A DNA stretch of 64,000 nt, taken from Ichthyosporea sp. XGB-2017a. Its lineage: Eukaryota; Opisthokonta; Ichthyosporea. Position 1 is the first letter of the stretch, and the number at the start of each line of letters is the position of its first letter. The position numbers were made by a program, and so were the translations under genes. Positions 50,159 through 61,207 of the stretch are shown here, in pieces. Location of the stretch: NCBI GenBank assembly GCA_002811675.1, contig PDIM01000001.1, positions 21,102 through 85,101 of the forward strand, written 5' to 3'. The notes beneath the pieces are model-generated. The model did not search any database and had not been told where the DNA came from. It saw nothing but the letters and a program-made list of their open reading frames with translations.

Positions 50159-52753
50159 CTAGGAGGACGATGCAGGGGAAGCCCTTTTTGACGTACTTTT
50201 GGCGGAACCAGACTTTGAACCGATCTTGCTGTCAAGTTTATCCCCTTTATCCGCCTCGGATGTAATTGTTGTTTGACTAGCATTGATCTCAATTGCTGCA
50301 TCACTTTTTTCAGCTTTCATCTCTTCACCAGATGGCGAAGTGTTTGATAAGGGTTCATTTCCACTTTCAGATTCTTCTGCAATGTCTTCGATATCTGGAG
50401 TTTTCTCTGGCTCTGGCTCTGGCTCAGGCTCCGGTTGGCTCTCTTTGAGGATGTACTTTAAGAATGCATCTTCCTCCTCCCTAAAATTTAAGAGTTCCTC
50501 TGTGCAATACGTATCTTGTGGGAAATTTCGACGCAAACAAATCGTCGGAATGTATCCTCTACCTGGAGCAAAGCCACGAAAATGGACACCAAGTGTATCG
50601 TTGTTCAATTCAACGGGGGATTCTAAAAGAACAAGTTCGTCTAAACCATAGTTTTGTTAACTTTTTTTCGAAATCATTTTCGCAAGAGTGATTCTGGTTT
50701 AGCTTACCTTCTTTAAATGTACGGACGTCTAAGATTTCACTTTCAAGTGAAGGATCAACAATAACCTCATACATGTACGTTCCAGGATTGAACTTTTGGA
50801 CCAGGACATTTTCCTGGTCATCCATACTATTGACAGGTTCAATTTCCTCCTTATCGCCACTGTCAATACCTTTTTCAGTTTGATTTTCTTCTTGAAGGAT
50901 ACTCTCTTTATCTACTTCCTTTTCTTCTTCATATTCTTGTTTCTCAACGAGCTCAATATTTGAATCTTCAGTTGCGTCTTCCTCAACCATACTTTCGGAA
51001 CTAGTATTGCTACTGTCTTCTTGTTTCGCAATTTGTTCAGGCGAAGTTTCCATTTCCTGATATTGTACCTCCTCAACCTTTTGTTCATTCAAGTTATCTT
51101 CTTCAACAATTAAATCGGCGCCCTGTTCCGCACAATTTTCTTCGCAGTTTAAGTTTCCCGTAGCATTAGTACCACACAGAGACCCCGATTCTTGCTCATT
51201 TTCATCTAGAACTGACCACCCGCGAATGATACCAATAGTCCCTGTATTTTTGACTTCACACATCATTCCTACTTGGAACTTAGGAGGATTTTCAAATTCT
51301 AACCTGTTCTGAACTCTGGAGTGCTTTCTATGCCATGATTTCTCTATTGTTTCAACTTTTTCGATGGCAAATTGTCTGAGTTGTTTAACCATGCCAATAG
51401 GTAAACTATGACTGCACTTTAAATCAATCAAATGTGAAAGGGTTTCAATCACTTCTTCAAGCTTATATGGGAATTGCATTTGTACCTGAGAGTACAGCAG
51501 GAGTTCAGCAGAGCATTCGGGAGCAATGTGGAGTAAATGTTCCAGGCATTTAATCATTTGCGAGACATTATTTTCCTTTTTATAAATATATGACAATCGT
51601 TTGAGCATTTCACTCCACACATCCACACATCCAATTTTCTTGAAGTAAATATCCTCAAACTTAACGTCCATACTTTCAATTAGAGCTCTGCACTCTTTTT
51701 TAGTCAATATTTGACCTGATCTGAAGGGATCAACAAAAAACATAGCATCCCTTTCGAAGGCATTAAAGTTCACTCCTCCAACCACCCCCTGATTTAAAGC
51801 ACGGCTAATCACTTTCACAATAGTATAGTGAGGCAAGCTAACTATTTCCATCTCAAGCCCCATTCTGGTCCCCAGCTCTGTGTAGATAACAGCCAAAATC
51901 CCCGGAGCACCATATCCATTCTCAAGGACGTCAATGATACTGTGATTCTCAGCTTTGTAATACTTAACGTCGTTTCCATGAAATGCGTGTTCTGTGAACA
52001 GTGTGGTGTGTAGGGCGATAATCTTATGAGCCACCTTTGGATTTTCGCACTCCCCTAGGTGGGCCATTGCCTCTTGCTCTAATTGTTCAAGAGCCATTTT
52101 AATCTTTTGCCTATCTATTGGCCCGTGAATTAACTCCGATACAAGAATTGCACCCGACACAATATCCAAAGTACCTTCTGGGCCTTGAGATATCTGACTC
52201 CACTCATTCAAAATAGCCATATTTTGAAGGAGCTTTAAAGCTTCCTTAGAGTAATATCTCAAAGTTATCCTTCCGTGCCCAAGTTGGCTTGTTCGAAGAA
52301 GATAATCTTTTATAATGGCTTCGTTAATAAAAGACTTTAAGGTCAGGTCAGCTAAAGGTTTGAAACCTTTACTGACCGGTTTCGCAAACTTTTGCTTATA
52401 ACAAAGGATGCGCAAATGAGCCTCTGTCTCATTCTCCAAGCACCATCGATATATATACCGGTCCCTCCAAGATTTAGACTCATCCTCACGAACAACAATA
52501 TCCCAGGCTTTTTTATATAATGTCTCCCATACCTGCTCGTCATGACCGTACGGATACCACTTTTTGCATACAGCTGCCTACACAGCGAACAAATGCAAAA
52601 GAGTTGCAATATTTAAGAATCTATAAAAATGTAAACTTTAATACACAGCTATTATACATGCTAACTTAAACTTACAATACGTGTCAAATCTTTTGCATCA
52701 TAATGTGGATATGAAAGAATGGCATGCTGGATTGTTTCTGGTAATGTTTCCAT
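50159..52753 (-). CDS. FBXO21: FBXO21-like F-box / transglutaminase-like / YccV protein
   Basis: Three exons by my joins: 52753..52676, 52577..50708 and 50640..50159 (introns 98 and 67 bases), 809 residues. The F-box is split by intron 1: LPETIQHAILSYPHYDAKDLTRI then AAVCKKWY. A long TPR-like and SirB1-type transglutaminase-like region follows, with YGAPGILAVIYTELGTRMGLEMEIVSLP, a signature of FBXO21. Then a YccV/HspQ-like domain begins FQVGMMCEVKNTGTIGIIRGW and resumes with FNPGTYMYEVIVDPSLES. Between the two halves sits a Glu-rich insert of about 150 residues. The last exon adds a second Glu/Ser-rich tail with a PEPEPEPEPE run. FBXO21 is a substrate receptor of SCF ubiquitin ligases. Confidence 0.85.
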
Positions 52754-53260
52754 TGTGCCCCATTACGCGGAAACCTGCTGTTACTGCTCTGTAATCTTTG
52801 CGACAGAAAATGAATAAAATCTCAATCGCTCAGTTGGGAAATCAAACGCGCTACCTCAAGTTAGGTTGGTATGATTGGAACGTAGTAAAGAACATTTTGG
52901 AGAGCTGATAATAAACTATTCGCTGACCCAAATATGCCATGAAATATCAGTCCTCTAACCTCGGTTATTCCCATATTAGGAAGGTTATTAGACCCAAGGC
53001 CATTGTTACACCCATATATTTTTATTTTGGAGTTATCACGTGCGCCGAAATTAACACCTGGTCCCCTAGAACGTCTAAGCGGCGGCATAAAGTTTCTCCT
53101 CTGTAGCCGTGTCACTTATGTATCCTATATTTTAGAAGTGTCACTTCTTTGAATGGGCTTTCGTATCCTCTAGCCCTTGTCCTGCTCTTCCCCCAGGATC
53201 CTCCTCTTCGTAGATTAGCGTCAAATACTTTTTTTTGTGTATAGAGTTTTGAGAATAGAG
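52754..53260. promoter_or_regulatory. Divergent region between FBXO21 and the CaMKII-AD-like gene
   Basis: Short AT-rich intergenic region with no supported frame; promoter function is inferred from gene orientation. Confidence 0.35.
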
Positions 53261-54145
53261 ATGACATCTTCGTACAAAGCAAATACATTGCGAGCAGCCA
53301 ATCTATCGTTTCAGAACATGCTGAATAATAATCCCACGCTGGTATCCACTACAACCGCGCCAGATAATATATACTCCGGTTTCCCCACAGGAGGAAGGCA
53401 GGTGCAAAAACAGCAGCAGGCAGCCACCGAAACAAATGGTTCGTATGGAATAGAGAATATTAATCTCAACAAAGGAGCAGGAAGTATCCCCGGAAATGGT
53501 AAGTCCTCTTAAGTTGCTGTTCTCTCTAGAAAGCTCTTTATACTGAACGTGTTCTATGCTGTTGCTTTATTTGCTCCTTTGACTTCATTAGCAATTTATG
53601 CCGGAAATACTGCTGCTCTGAATCACTCTGGAAGCAATACTAGTGAGGTAAAGACAGAAATCATTAATTTATGCCAGACGCTCACAACGGCGATCTGGAT
53701 GGAGCGAGATCTGAATGTATTTTCTCAGTTAGTTGCTGAAGACTGTTCATATTTTGATGACATATCTGGAGCTGGAGAGCATCTACTTAGAAACAGTGAG
53801 CTCATGAGAATTCGAATACTTAATGAAATTGAAAATGATATGCCTACACCAGCAGGCTGCGTCATGGTCTCTCCTATCGTCAAAGTAACGTCGCCAGAAT
53901 CGGCTTTTATCGTCTATTCTCTGATTGTCACCTTCAAGCCAAGGTAAGTTTGCTATGCTCTTCTATGAATTAAGTGACAACAGACAAGATGTTTAATTAC
54001 TAAGTAATACTGGATTTATAGTACGGGAGATAAACCAGGGACACCTACGCATGTACTCCGTCTACAGGAAACCCGCATTTGGAATCGTCTACCAAACGGC
54101 TCATGGATTAACATTCATTGCCACACTTCACAAGTGCAAAAATGA
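53261..54145 (+). CDS. Stand-alone CaMKII association-domain protein
   Basis: Three exons by my joins: 53261..53498, 53592..53943 and 54022..54145 (introns 93 and 78 bases), 237 residues. About 95 disordered Asn/Thr/Gln-rich residues precede a SnoaL/NTF2-like fold. The domain matches the CaMKII association (hub) domain: VKTEIINLCQTLTTAIWMERDLNVFSQLV, then AGCVMVSPIVKVTSPESAFIVYSL and the family end LRLQETRIWNRLPNGSWINIHCHTS. In animals this domain assembles CaMKII into a 12- or 14-subunit ring. No kinase domain is present here. The first exon is a plausible but unconfirmed choice (ATG at 53261). Confidence 0.8.
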
Positions 54146-54886
54146 CCCATCATTCCACTTCCTTGCCTGAATCAAAACTACTTTCGACAGAGCATTAAAG
54201 AGAAAAGGAAAGCCAGGTACAGCAAGGGCACACTGTATAAATATGCGGATAAGACACCTATCTCCATTAACCCTCCAGAGGAGTCACCGCACAACCGTGC
54301 GAAACCCCTGTAGACAGAACTAGGTAGCACACTCCTTGAGTCACACCGTTCATTGACCATTCACACATGCAAAGCACAATAAAGAAATGCACAGCATAAT
54401 CTGCCCTTTGGACTTCATTGAGTGCGCTGTTTTGCAGGTCTGTCAGTCAAGGGGCGAGTCTCTTCTATTCCAACAAGGAAGAAGGATAACTTCGTGTTGT
54501 CTTGTGGACTGTGACTCCTGCTCCTCCTCCATTCTCTCTCTGCAGCCCGTGCCGCCCGAACATTTGTAATTCTCAGCAGAGGGACCGCGACATTTTATTT
54601 CTTTGTTGGTTTTTCTTTTTGCAGGCTCCCTGCTGCTGTTGTGTTTCGTATTTTTTTTTATTTTCGTATTTTTTATTATTCCGAGCCCCGGAGGGCTTTT
54701 GCTTTATTTTGCTGTTTTTGTAGACCACTTGTTGCTTTGTGCCTTTTGTGGATGATACAAAGGATTGGCATCTGTAAGAAGTCCAAAAGGTATATAGCAC
54801 AATCCTGCCTGCCAAGCAATAGTGGGTGTTTGCTTCATTAACGTTTCTGGTATTTGTTGTTGTTGTTGTGGTTAAACTGTGACAGC
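54146..54886. other. Intergenic, 5' of HOOK
   Basis: T-rich sequence with a TTG/GTT-rich run just before the HOOK ATG. Small frames are low-complexity. No gene recognised. Confidence 0.4.
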
Positions 54887-57355
54887 ATGGAAAACAGAGG
54901 CGAAGCGCTTAAAGCGTTGCTGACGTGGGTGTCTAATTTTGATTTTCTTTCTGTTCCCCATTCTACAGTGGAGGATCTTTCCGATGGGGTTGCTTTGTTT
55001 GAGTTTATGGGATCATTGTAAGGAATCATTAGAGCTCGTGTGTGTGACCGGATTGTTTTTCTTTCGTGGTTGTATACTTATGAACTTTGTATGGGTTTTT
55101 TCTTTTTTGTTTTTTTGCGTGTTAGTGCCCCAGGTTTCTTTGACCCAAATAAAATCAAAAGGGGAGTGAGCGATAATTGGCGCCTGAAGGTTAATAATTT
55201 AAAAAAGCTTTATGATGGGCTGCTGGAATATTACGAAGAGGAGCTGTTTCAAAGTACCGACGGGTTTGATGTTCCTGATTTAAACAGCTTGGGTCAAGAT
55301 AATAATTCAGATGAAATGCTCAAGCTTTTGGAAATGATCATTGGGACGGCTGTTTTTTGTGATAAGAAAGAAGACTTCATTGGACAGATTATGACTTTGG
55401 AGCAGACAACTCAGGTTGCTTTAATGTCTATTATTAAGGGTATTATGTCCAAGAGCAGAAGGGTCTCCACTGGAGGTGATGAGTTGGCTCATTATGATGC
55501 CCCCGGAGTATCAGGTGAAGATGTGGAGAAAATGACTGAAGAGCTGCGAGCTCTGAGTGTAGAAAAGGATGATATTTCCCGACAGTACGAATCTCTTAAT
55601 CGTGAGCATCAAACGATGAAATTGAAGTATGAAAACCTGATATCTGAAAATGAAGATGTGAAGACACAGCTGAGAAGATTAGAAAACAAGGCACAAGACT
55701 CGAACAGTAATGACTCTGCTCAGCAATCGCTAAAAGCGGAGGTTGAACGATTAAAACTGGAAATCGAGGAGTCTGAAAATTCGCGACTGGATTCTGAGAC
55801 CCGCGTGAAGCAATTGGAACAGACTGTGCTGGAATTGAAGAAGGAAGCTGATATGCTTTCGAGACAAGCGAACGAAGCTCGAGGACTGAAAGACGAAATT
55901 GATATTTTGAGGCATAAAGCTGAAAAGGCTTCGAAATATGAGTCTGCAATTGAAAGTTACAAAAAGAGATTGGAAGAGTTTGCAGAAATCAAAAGGCAAA
56001 TGAAAGTTTTGGAAGAACAAAATAATACGTACCTTCAGAAGAATTTGGATCAAGAAGAAGAGCTGAGAAAGACCTCCGGGTATCGCACTCAAATTGACAA
56101 TTATAAGCAGAAAATTTCAGGTTTGGAATCAGAGAATTTGGAAGCCGTGGCAAAGGTAAACAGGGCCGAGTTTGAAGCAAAGAAAGCCCAAGAGACTGCA
56201 GAACGAGCATCCTCGGAAAAAGAAAGACTTGAAATTAAAATTGCTGATCTGGAAGAAAAGCTTGATGAATTTGAACATTCAGGCGCCTTACCTGGAATGG
56301 GTGAATCTATTGGGGGCTCTTTGGGAGGTATTGGAGAGTCTTCCAATATCTTGAGGGAAAAAATCCAAAGGCTCGAAAGAGAGAATAGAAAACTGGCAGC
56401 GTCTGGGGGTGGCCCGGCCGACGAGTCTGAACGTAACCTACTTTTAGAAGGAATGCTGGAAGATGTTAGTAGTACCAAAGCAAAATTAGAAAAAGAGCTT
56501 CTTGATTCAAAGCAAAAGGTTGTGACTTTGGAAAGTGATGTGGAAGACTTAACTACAAAGTTACAAAAGATTGAAGCTTCACAGCTTTCAGAAAGCGTCA
56601 AAGCTGGTTCTAGTGCCATCGCTATTGAGCAATTGGCAGAAGCTGAACGCAATGCGCGAGATCTGAAAGCAAATAACGAAAATTTGACACGGGAGCTCAA
56701 AGAAGTAACACGCAATTTAGGCACGGCTCAACAGGTCCTTGAAGAAACTCAGAAAGAATTGATTACCTTAAAGAAGGATCAGAGTTTAGTATCTTTAGAC
56801 AAACAAGCTTTAATTGATGAAATTCGAAGCGAAGCCCAGAAAGAAATGGAGGGAGAGCGTCAGAAACTCGCGGAGGAATTGGAAGCTTCTAAAGCTAAAA
56901 TGGCGAAGGTAGATCCCCAAGGGGGAGGAAGTGAGAAAATGAAGGCCCAGTTGGAGCAGATCAATGAGCTTCTTGTGGAAAAGAATGAGCTGATTACTAA
57001 AAACACAAAACTTGAAGGTTATCTGAATCGTTCAAAGCAAATAATCGTGTCTCTTCAGCAAAAGGCAAAAGAAAATTCAACATTAACTTCCGGCGATGAT
57101 AACTATAATGAAGCAGTAACAGCCTTGCGTAATCAAAATAGGGAACTTCAAGAAGAGCTTCAGTTTATGAAAAGAGAGCGTGAGGAAGCGAAGGAAGCTC
57201 ATAAACGAGAGGAAAAGCTTATCATTAGTGCATGGTATGAGCTGGGCCTCCAGTTTCATAGAAAAGCGTCTACTGACAGGTATGCTTCGAATCAGAACGG
57301 TCGCTCTTGGCTTGGACGCCAAAGACAAAAGCTTGGAGGGTCTACACCCAAATAG
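54887..57355 (+). CDS. HOOK: HOOK-family dynein adaptor
   Basis: Two exons (54887..55017 and 55126..57355; intron 108 bases, phase 2), 786 residues. The N-terminal HOOK (calponin-homology-like) domain is split by the intron: ALLTWVSNFDFLSVPHSTVEDLSDGVALFEF then APGFFDPNKIK. It continues with SDNWRLKVNNLKKLYDGLLEYYEEELFQSTDGFDVPDLNSLGQ and GTAVFCDKKEDFIGQIMTLE. Coiled coil fills about 150-720, and the end SWYELGLQFHRKA and GRSWLGRQRQKLG matches the HOOK C-terminus. HOOK proteins link cargo such as endosomes to dynein. AATAAA lies at 57454-57459. Confidence 0.92.
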
Positions 57356-57860
57356 AACACATCACACCTTTCGTTAAACCCTCTCTGATGGCTCCCCCCC
57401 TCTCTTTTCTGTTTGTGAACAGTGGTATTCATTTCATGTCACCGCTCTAGTTAAATAAAGTCACTGTACTTCACCTGTGAACTGTCATTTGAATTACATA
57501 CCAAGGTCCAAGTACCAGTCATAAAATTCAGAAACATGTACACTGCAGGCTGAAAATAGATCGCATTTCTCCGCACATTGTAATAATGCTAGACATCTGA
57601 CAAATAGGGAGAGAGGGAGACAGGCTGCGGGGAAATCGGCCATTCTGTTACGTGTATTTTAATTTTATTTTAAGTGGAAGTTTGGTTTGCACCTGTAAAT
57701 ATATTTCCTCAATTTGTAGTTGAAGTGCGGGGGAGTTGAGATTTTATCTGTGTCCTGTCGCTGAGGTGAAGATTTGTATATAACGCATACGTGGGGGTAA
57801 CTGTGGCGTGGAGTGAATTTGCTAGGATATATTTACTTGAAGCGAAGCTCAAGATTCAGA
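57356..57860. promoter_or_regulatory. 3' end of HOOK and promoter of the WS/DGAT gene
   Basis: The region holds the HOOK polyadenylation signal (57454-57459) and a TATATAA at 57777-57783, 78 bases upstream of the WS/DGAT ATG. Nothing coding was supported. Confidence 0.45.
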
Positions 57861-59402
57861 ATGGGTTCCAGAGTGGCAGCGATTATGGCACTGCCTTTCT
57901 GCAGTATTATACTTCCACTCTATCTTCAGATTATGTACTTGATTAATAGTCTTCTTGGTAGAAGCAATTCTGTTCTAACAAGTATGGAAAACACATTGGC
58001 AGCCTTGGAAACGCCGGAAAGACCACAGACTTTGGTTGGGGTCATGTCTTTGGAAAAGAAATTAAATAGAAATGCTTTATACAAACTCTTTACGGGTCTA
58101 GTTGAGAAGCAACCGCGCCTAAGAATGACCTTCCGTCCCCATAAAATCCTTCCGCATGTTCATGAGTTTGCAGAAATATCAGGATTTGACTTGGAAAAGT
58201 GCTTGCATTACATTGACATCGAAAAAGTGTCGACGGAGTTTGCAGGAGAAGGGGGGAAAGTGAATCTAGAAAGTGTTGTTCAAACGTTAATGAACAAACC
58301 GATTGACACTACTGTGGGGCTGTGGGAAGCATTTCTGATTGATAATGTTGATGGGGGCAGTGCAATATATCTCAAATTACATCATGTACTTGCGGATGGG
58401 ATGTCTGCAAATATTATGCTTATGACATTGTGTAGGGACAAGGATGGTTCTGAAATAACAAATGATAGTATTAGTTGGAAAAAAAGAAACCCCAATGCAG
58501 GACGCAAAGATTCATTTGAATCGCATTCTTATCATGGGGTTCACTCAAATTTAGAAAAAATGTTTAACACGCTAATTTCTTTGATAGCTCGTATTCTATT
58601 TTTCCCAATAATGGTGCCTTATATCTTGTGGAGACTGTTAAGATACTTTTCGAGCCCATTTTTTTCTTCGACAACTTTCAAAGCAGGATTTGATTTGAAA
58701 GACGAGCAGGGAGATAGAAGTAAAGTTAACAAATGCTTTGCGTGGTCGTCTGATATTGACTTGGATGAGGTTAAAGAGATCAAAAATCATTTCAAGTGTA
58801 CTATTAATGATGTTATGTCAGCAGCTGCAACGGGTGCTTTAAGAAGATATTTATCGAAACAGTTGGGAACAAATAAGCTTGAAGATTGTATATGCCATAT
58901 GCCTGTATCTTTGCATAAAAGTCTGGATGTAGACCAGCAAGTGTCGAATTCAGTGTGTGGTGTTTGGGTAGATCTTCCCATCTCAGTTGAAAATCCGGTT
59001 GAGCGCCTTTACGTTACTAATGAAAGGATGAATGCTATCAAAAACTTTCCTGTCGTGATTGCCGTTCAAGGAATCTTGGTCGCTTTAACCGCTTTCATCC
59101 CAGCCAGTATTTGTCGATTTTTAGTTAGATTGGCTCTGGATCGAACGTTGTGTATAATGACGAATGTTCCAGGACCACAGCTTGACCTTTATGTCGGGGG
59201 CTGCAAAGTGTCGAAACTCCATGCGTTCGGACTTCAAGCAACTGACGGTGGCTTGGGATTGGCCATATTAAGCTTTGGGGGAAAAATAGCATTTACTGTT
59301 TTAGCGGATGAAGGGATAGTTGACCCTCAGGTTATTGTCGATGGGTTGAAAAAGGAAATAGAGCTCTATCACTCCCTCGTGGTGAAGTCAGGTCAACAGT
59401 AA
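57861..59402 (+). CDS. WS/DGAT-like acyltransferase (WSD1 family)
   Basis: Single exon, 513 residues. An N-terminal membrane segment (about 4-30) precedes the acyltransferase fold. The catalytic motif is LKLHHVLADGMSANIML, an HHxxxDG as in wax ester synthase/diacylglycerol acyltransferases. Late marks are INDVMSAAATGALRRYL, MTNVPGPQLDLYVGGCKV and LGLAILSFGGKIAFTVLAD, all typical of the C-terminal half (DUF1298). The family makes wax esters or triacylglycerol from acyl-CoA. Another hydrophobic segment lies near 240-260. The ATG at 57861 was chosen; the upstream frame is open only from a GTG. AATAAA lies at 59495-59500. Confidence 0.9.
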   Translation: MGSRVAAIMALPFCSIILPLYLQIMYLINSLLGRSNSVLTSMENTLAALETPERPQTLVGVMSLEKKLNRNALYKLFTGLVEKQPRLRMTFRPHKILPHVHEFAEISGFDLEKCLHYIDIEKVSTEFAGEGGKVNLESVVQTLMNKPIDTTVGLWEAFLIDNVDGGSAIYLKLHHVLADGMSANIMLMTLCRDKDGSEITNDSISWKKRNPNAGRKDSFESHSYHGVHSNLEKMFNTLISLIARILFFPIMVPYILWRLLRYFSSPFFSSTTFKAGFDLKDEQGDRSKVNKCFAWSSDIDLDEVKEIKNHFKCTINDVMSAAATGALRRYLSKQLGTNKLEDCICHMPVSLHKSLDVDQQVSNSVCGVWVDLPISVENPVERLYVTNERMNAIKNFPVVIAVQGILVALTAFIPASICRFLVRLALDRTLCIMTNVPGPQLDLYVGGCKVSKLHAFGLQATDGGLGLAILSFGGKIAFTVLADEGIVDPQVIVDGLKKEIELYHSLVVKSGQQ

Positions 59403-59572
59403 TGCGCTTCTAGCGTTGTTGTTTATTTAAACAAAGCGAATCAGCATCCACTTCTATAACTTGTAATAATACGTATAATACATGTTAAATATCCAATAAA
59501 AGGTTCCAAGCCTCTGGTGGGCTTCGGTAAGTTTGAAAGGGCTCTGTCACCTCTTACTATTCACAGCTTATA

Positions 59573-61207
59573 TTACATAATTTGTTGAATGGCATCTGGC
59601 TCAGCAGCCCTGTCTGTTATATTGGACCCTTTATCAGACGATTGGGTTTTGCTTGCTAGCTCATTACCAGTTAAAGGCGTTTCTTTGACTACATGGGGCG
59701 CCATAAAAGGATCAACAACTGGTCTTTGAGGATTAACAGGGCCCATTTCAACATCCCGATCAAACTTTTGACTTGCGTTTCTTCCTACCACAAGGCGCCC
59801 ATCTTCTTTTGTTTCGTCCCCTTCACCTGCTACCGGCCACATCAGGTCGCTGTTTGTAGCTTTTGTAGACCTTGCTTGATGAGTACGAACAGAAACGCTT
59901 GCAGGAGTGGGGTTGTCACATGAAATTGAGTCAGGAGATTCCGAAATAAAATCAAGAAATAATTGAGGATTCGCTGAACTCGCACTAATTTTCTCTTGAA
60001 CTTTTTCACCATCAGAAGCTGTGTTTACAACAGCCTGTTCCATCCCGTGAGCCATCTTCATCGTAAACAAATCACTATACGTTTTGTTATCATCAGCCTC
60101 AATTTTCTCAATAGGTTCATTGCTCGCTTCTGTCTCAAGATCACTAACTGCTCCAGCTGCCATGGTACTTACACTATTCCCCAAAATGCCACTTGGCAAG
60201 TTTCCTTTAATACCACTCTCTTCGTTGCCTGAAATGCCACCACAAGTGTCCTGAGATGTTTTATAGCAACCTTTGAAAAAGCCCTCTTCAAATAAATTGA
60301 GCTCCTCAGAATTGTCTTCAGTAGTCGGGTCACACGGAGCAGGTATATTGAGATTTACATTGCCACTTTTCGTGTTCCTCACTTCCCTGGAAGAAGCCAA
60401 CTCCCCATTATCCCTGCTAGTTGAACTCAGGACTTCGGCAGCTGTGGAATCAATAAGTTTCCACCATCCCGTTCCAGCAGCATCGTCCATGTGACTTCGT
60501 CCTATTTCTCCCCCATTGGCCTCAGGAGGGTCATTTTTTCCCTCACTATATGCGCCATGTTGTTCGACTTTCGTTGCATTCCATACCTGGGCTGCAATAT
60601 CATCCAGAACGGTCCATTTTTTTCTTGGGCCATCAAACGCTGGGTTTACGTAGGCACTTTCTGCTTCTACTTCGGACCCTTTCTTCTTCTTCATCCCCTC
60701 TTGATTACTTTCAGTATAACCCTTTTTATGTACACTTGTATTAGAGACACAGCGCAAGAGCTTGGAGAAGTCCCAAGCATTCTTTTCCAATTTTGGTTGT
60801 TCTCTGTTAGTTCTCCAAATGGTAAAGTTAATGCGGCTATTATCTCTGGGAGCTGCCCTCGCTTTAGTTGGCATAGTTTCTATAATCGAGTGCATGCTCT
60901 GTATCGCCATGCTAATTCCCTGTGTTACTGACTCTTGCCTAATGTTACAAGCCGCATATTTGTCCAACGCTGTAACTTTCGGAGAAACGGTTACTAGATT
61001 AACATCTTTTCTAGAAAGCACTGCTTTGTTCACCTCCACGTCGGAACACCCCTCGGCATTGCCTATATAAATCACATTTGAAAACCCATTTACGTCTTCA
61101 GACCCGTCAAAGATAAGCTTCATCCCCCTATTTCCCGCCAGCGTGGATGCCGCTTTCATAACCCCCACGGGAATCCTTCTTGATCCCAAAACTCCCACGA
61201 CGTGCAT
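59573..61207 (-). CDS. Protein of unknown function, 544 residues
   Basis: Not recognised. The first 110 residues look folded: VVGVLGSRRIPVGVMKAASTLAG begins like a glycine-rich nucleotide-binding start, with alternating hydrophobic strands after it. The rest is mostly polar, Glu/Ser/Asn-rich and probably disordered, with DGPRKKWTVLDDIAAQVW and GTGWWKLIDSTAAEV as two similar acidic-aromatic short segments. The frame is long and its codon use is like the neighbours, so it is probably real. Start ATG at 61205-61207. It converges on the WS/DGAT gene (170 bases between). Confidence 0.65.
   Translation of the reverse strand: MHVVGVLGSRRIPVGVMKAASTLAGNRGMKLIFDGSEDVNGFSNVIYIGNAEGCSDVEVNKAVLSRKDVNLVTVSPKVTALDKYAACNIRQESVTQGISMAIQSMHSIIETMPTKARAAPRDNSRINFTIWRTNREQPKLEKNAWDFSKLLRCVSNTSVHKKGYTESNQEGMKKKKGSEVEAESAYVNPAFDGPRKKWTVLDDIAAQVWNATKVEQHGAYSEGKNDPPEANGGEIGRSHMDDAAGTGWWKLIDSTAAEVLSSTSRDNGELASSREVRNTKSGNVNLNIPAPCDPTTEDNSEELNLFEEGFFKGCYKTSQDTCGGISGNEESGIKGNLPSGILGNSVSTMAAGAVSDLETEASNEPIEKIEADDNKTYSDLFTMKMAHGMEQAVVNTASDGEKVQEKISASSANPQLFLDFISESPDSISCDNPTPASVSVRTHQARSTKATNSDLMWPVAGEGDETKEDGRLVVGRNASQKFDRDVEMGPVNPQRPVVDPFMAPHVVKETPLTGNELASKTQSSDKGSNITDRAAEPDAIQQIM

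Noticed and set aside
53549-53591. CaMKII-AD frame extended upstream into hydrophobic MFYAVALFAPLTS-like sequence
   Set aside because: The segment contains a good acceptor (TTCATTAG) and the splice from 53498 keeps the frame, so it is better read as intron.
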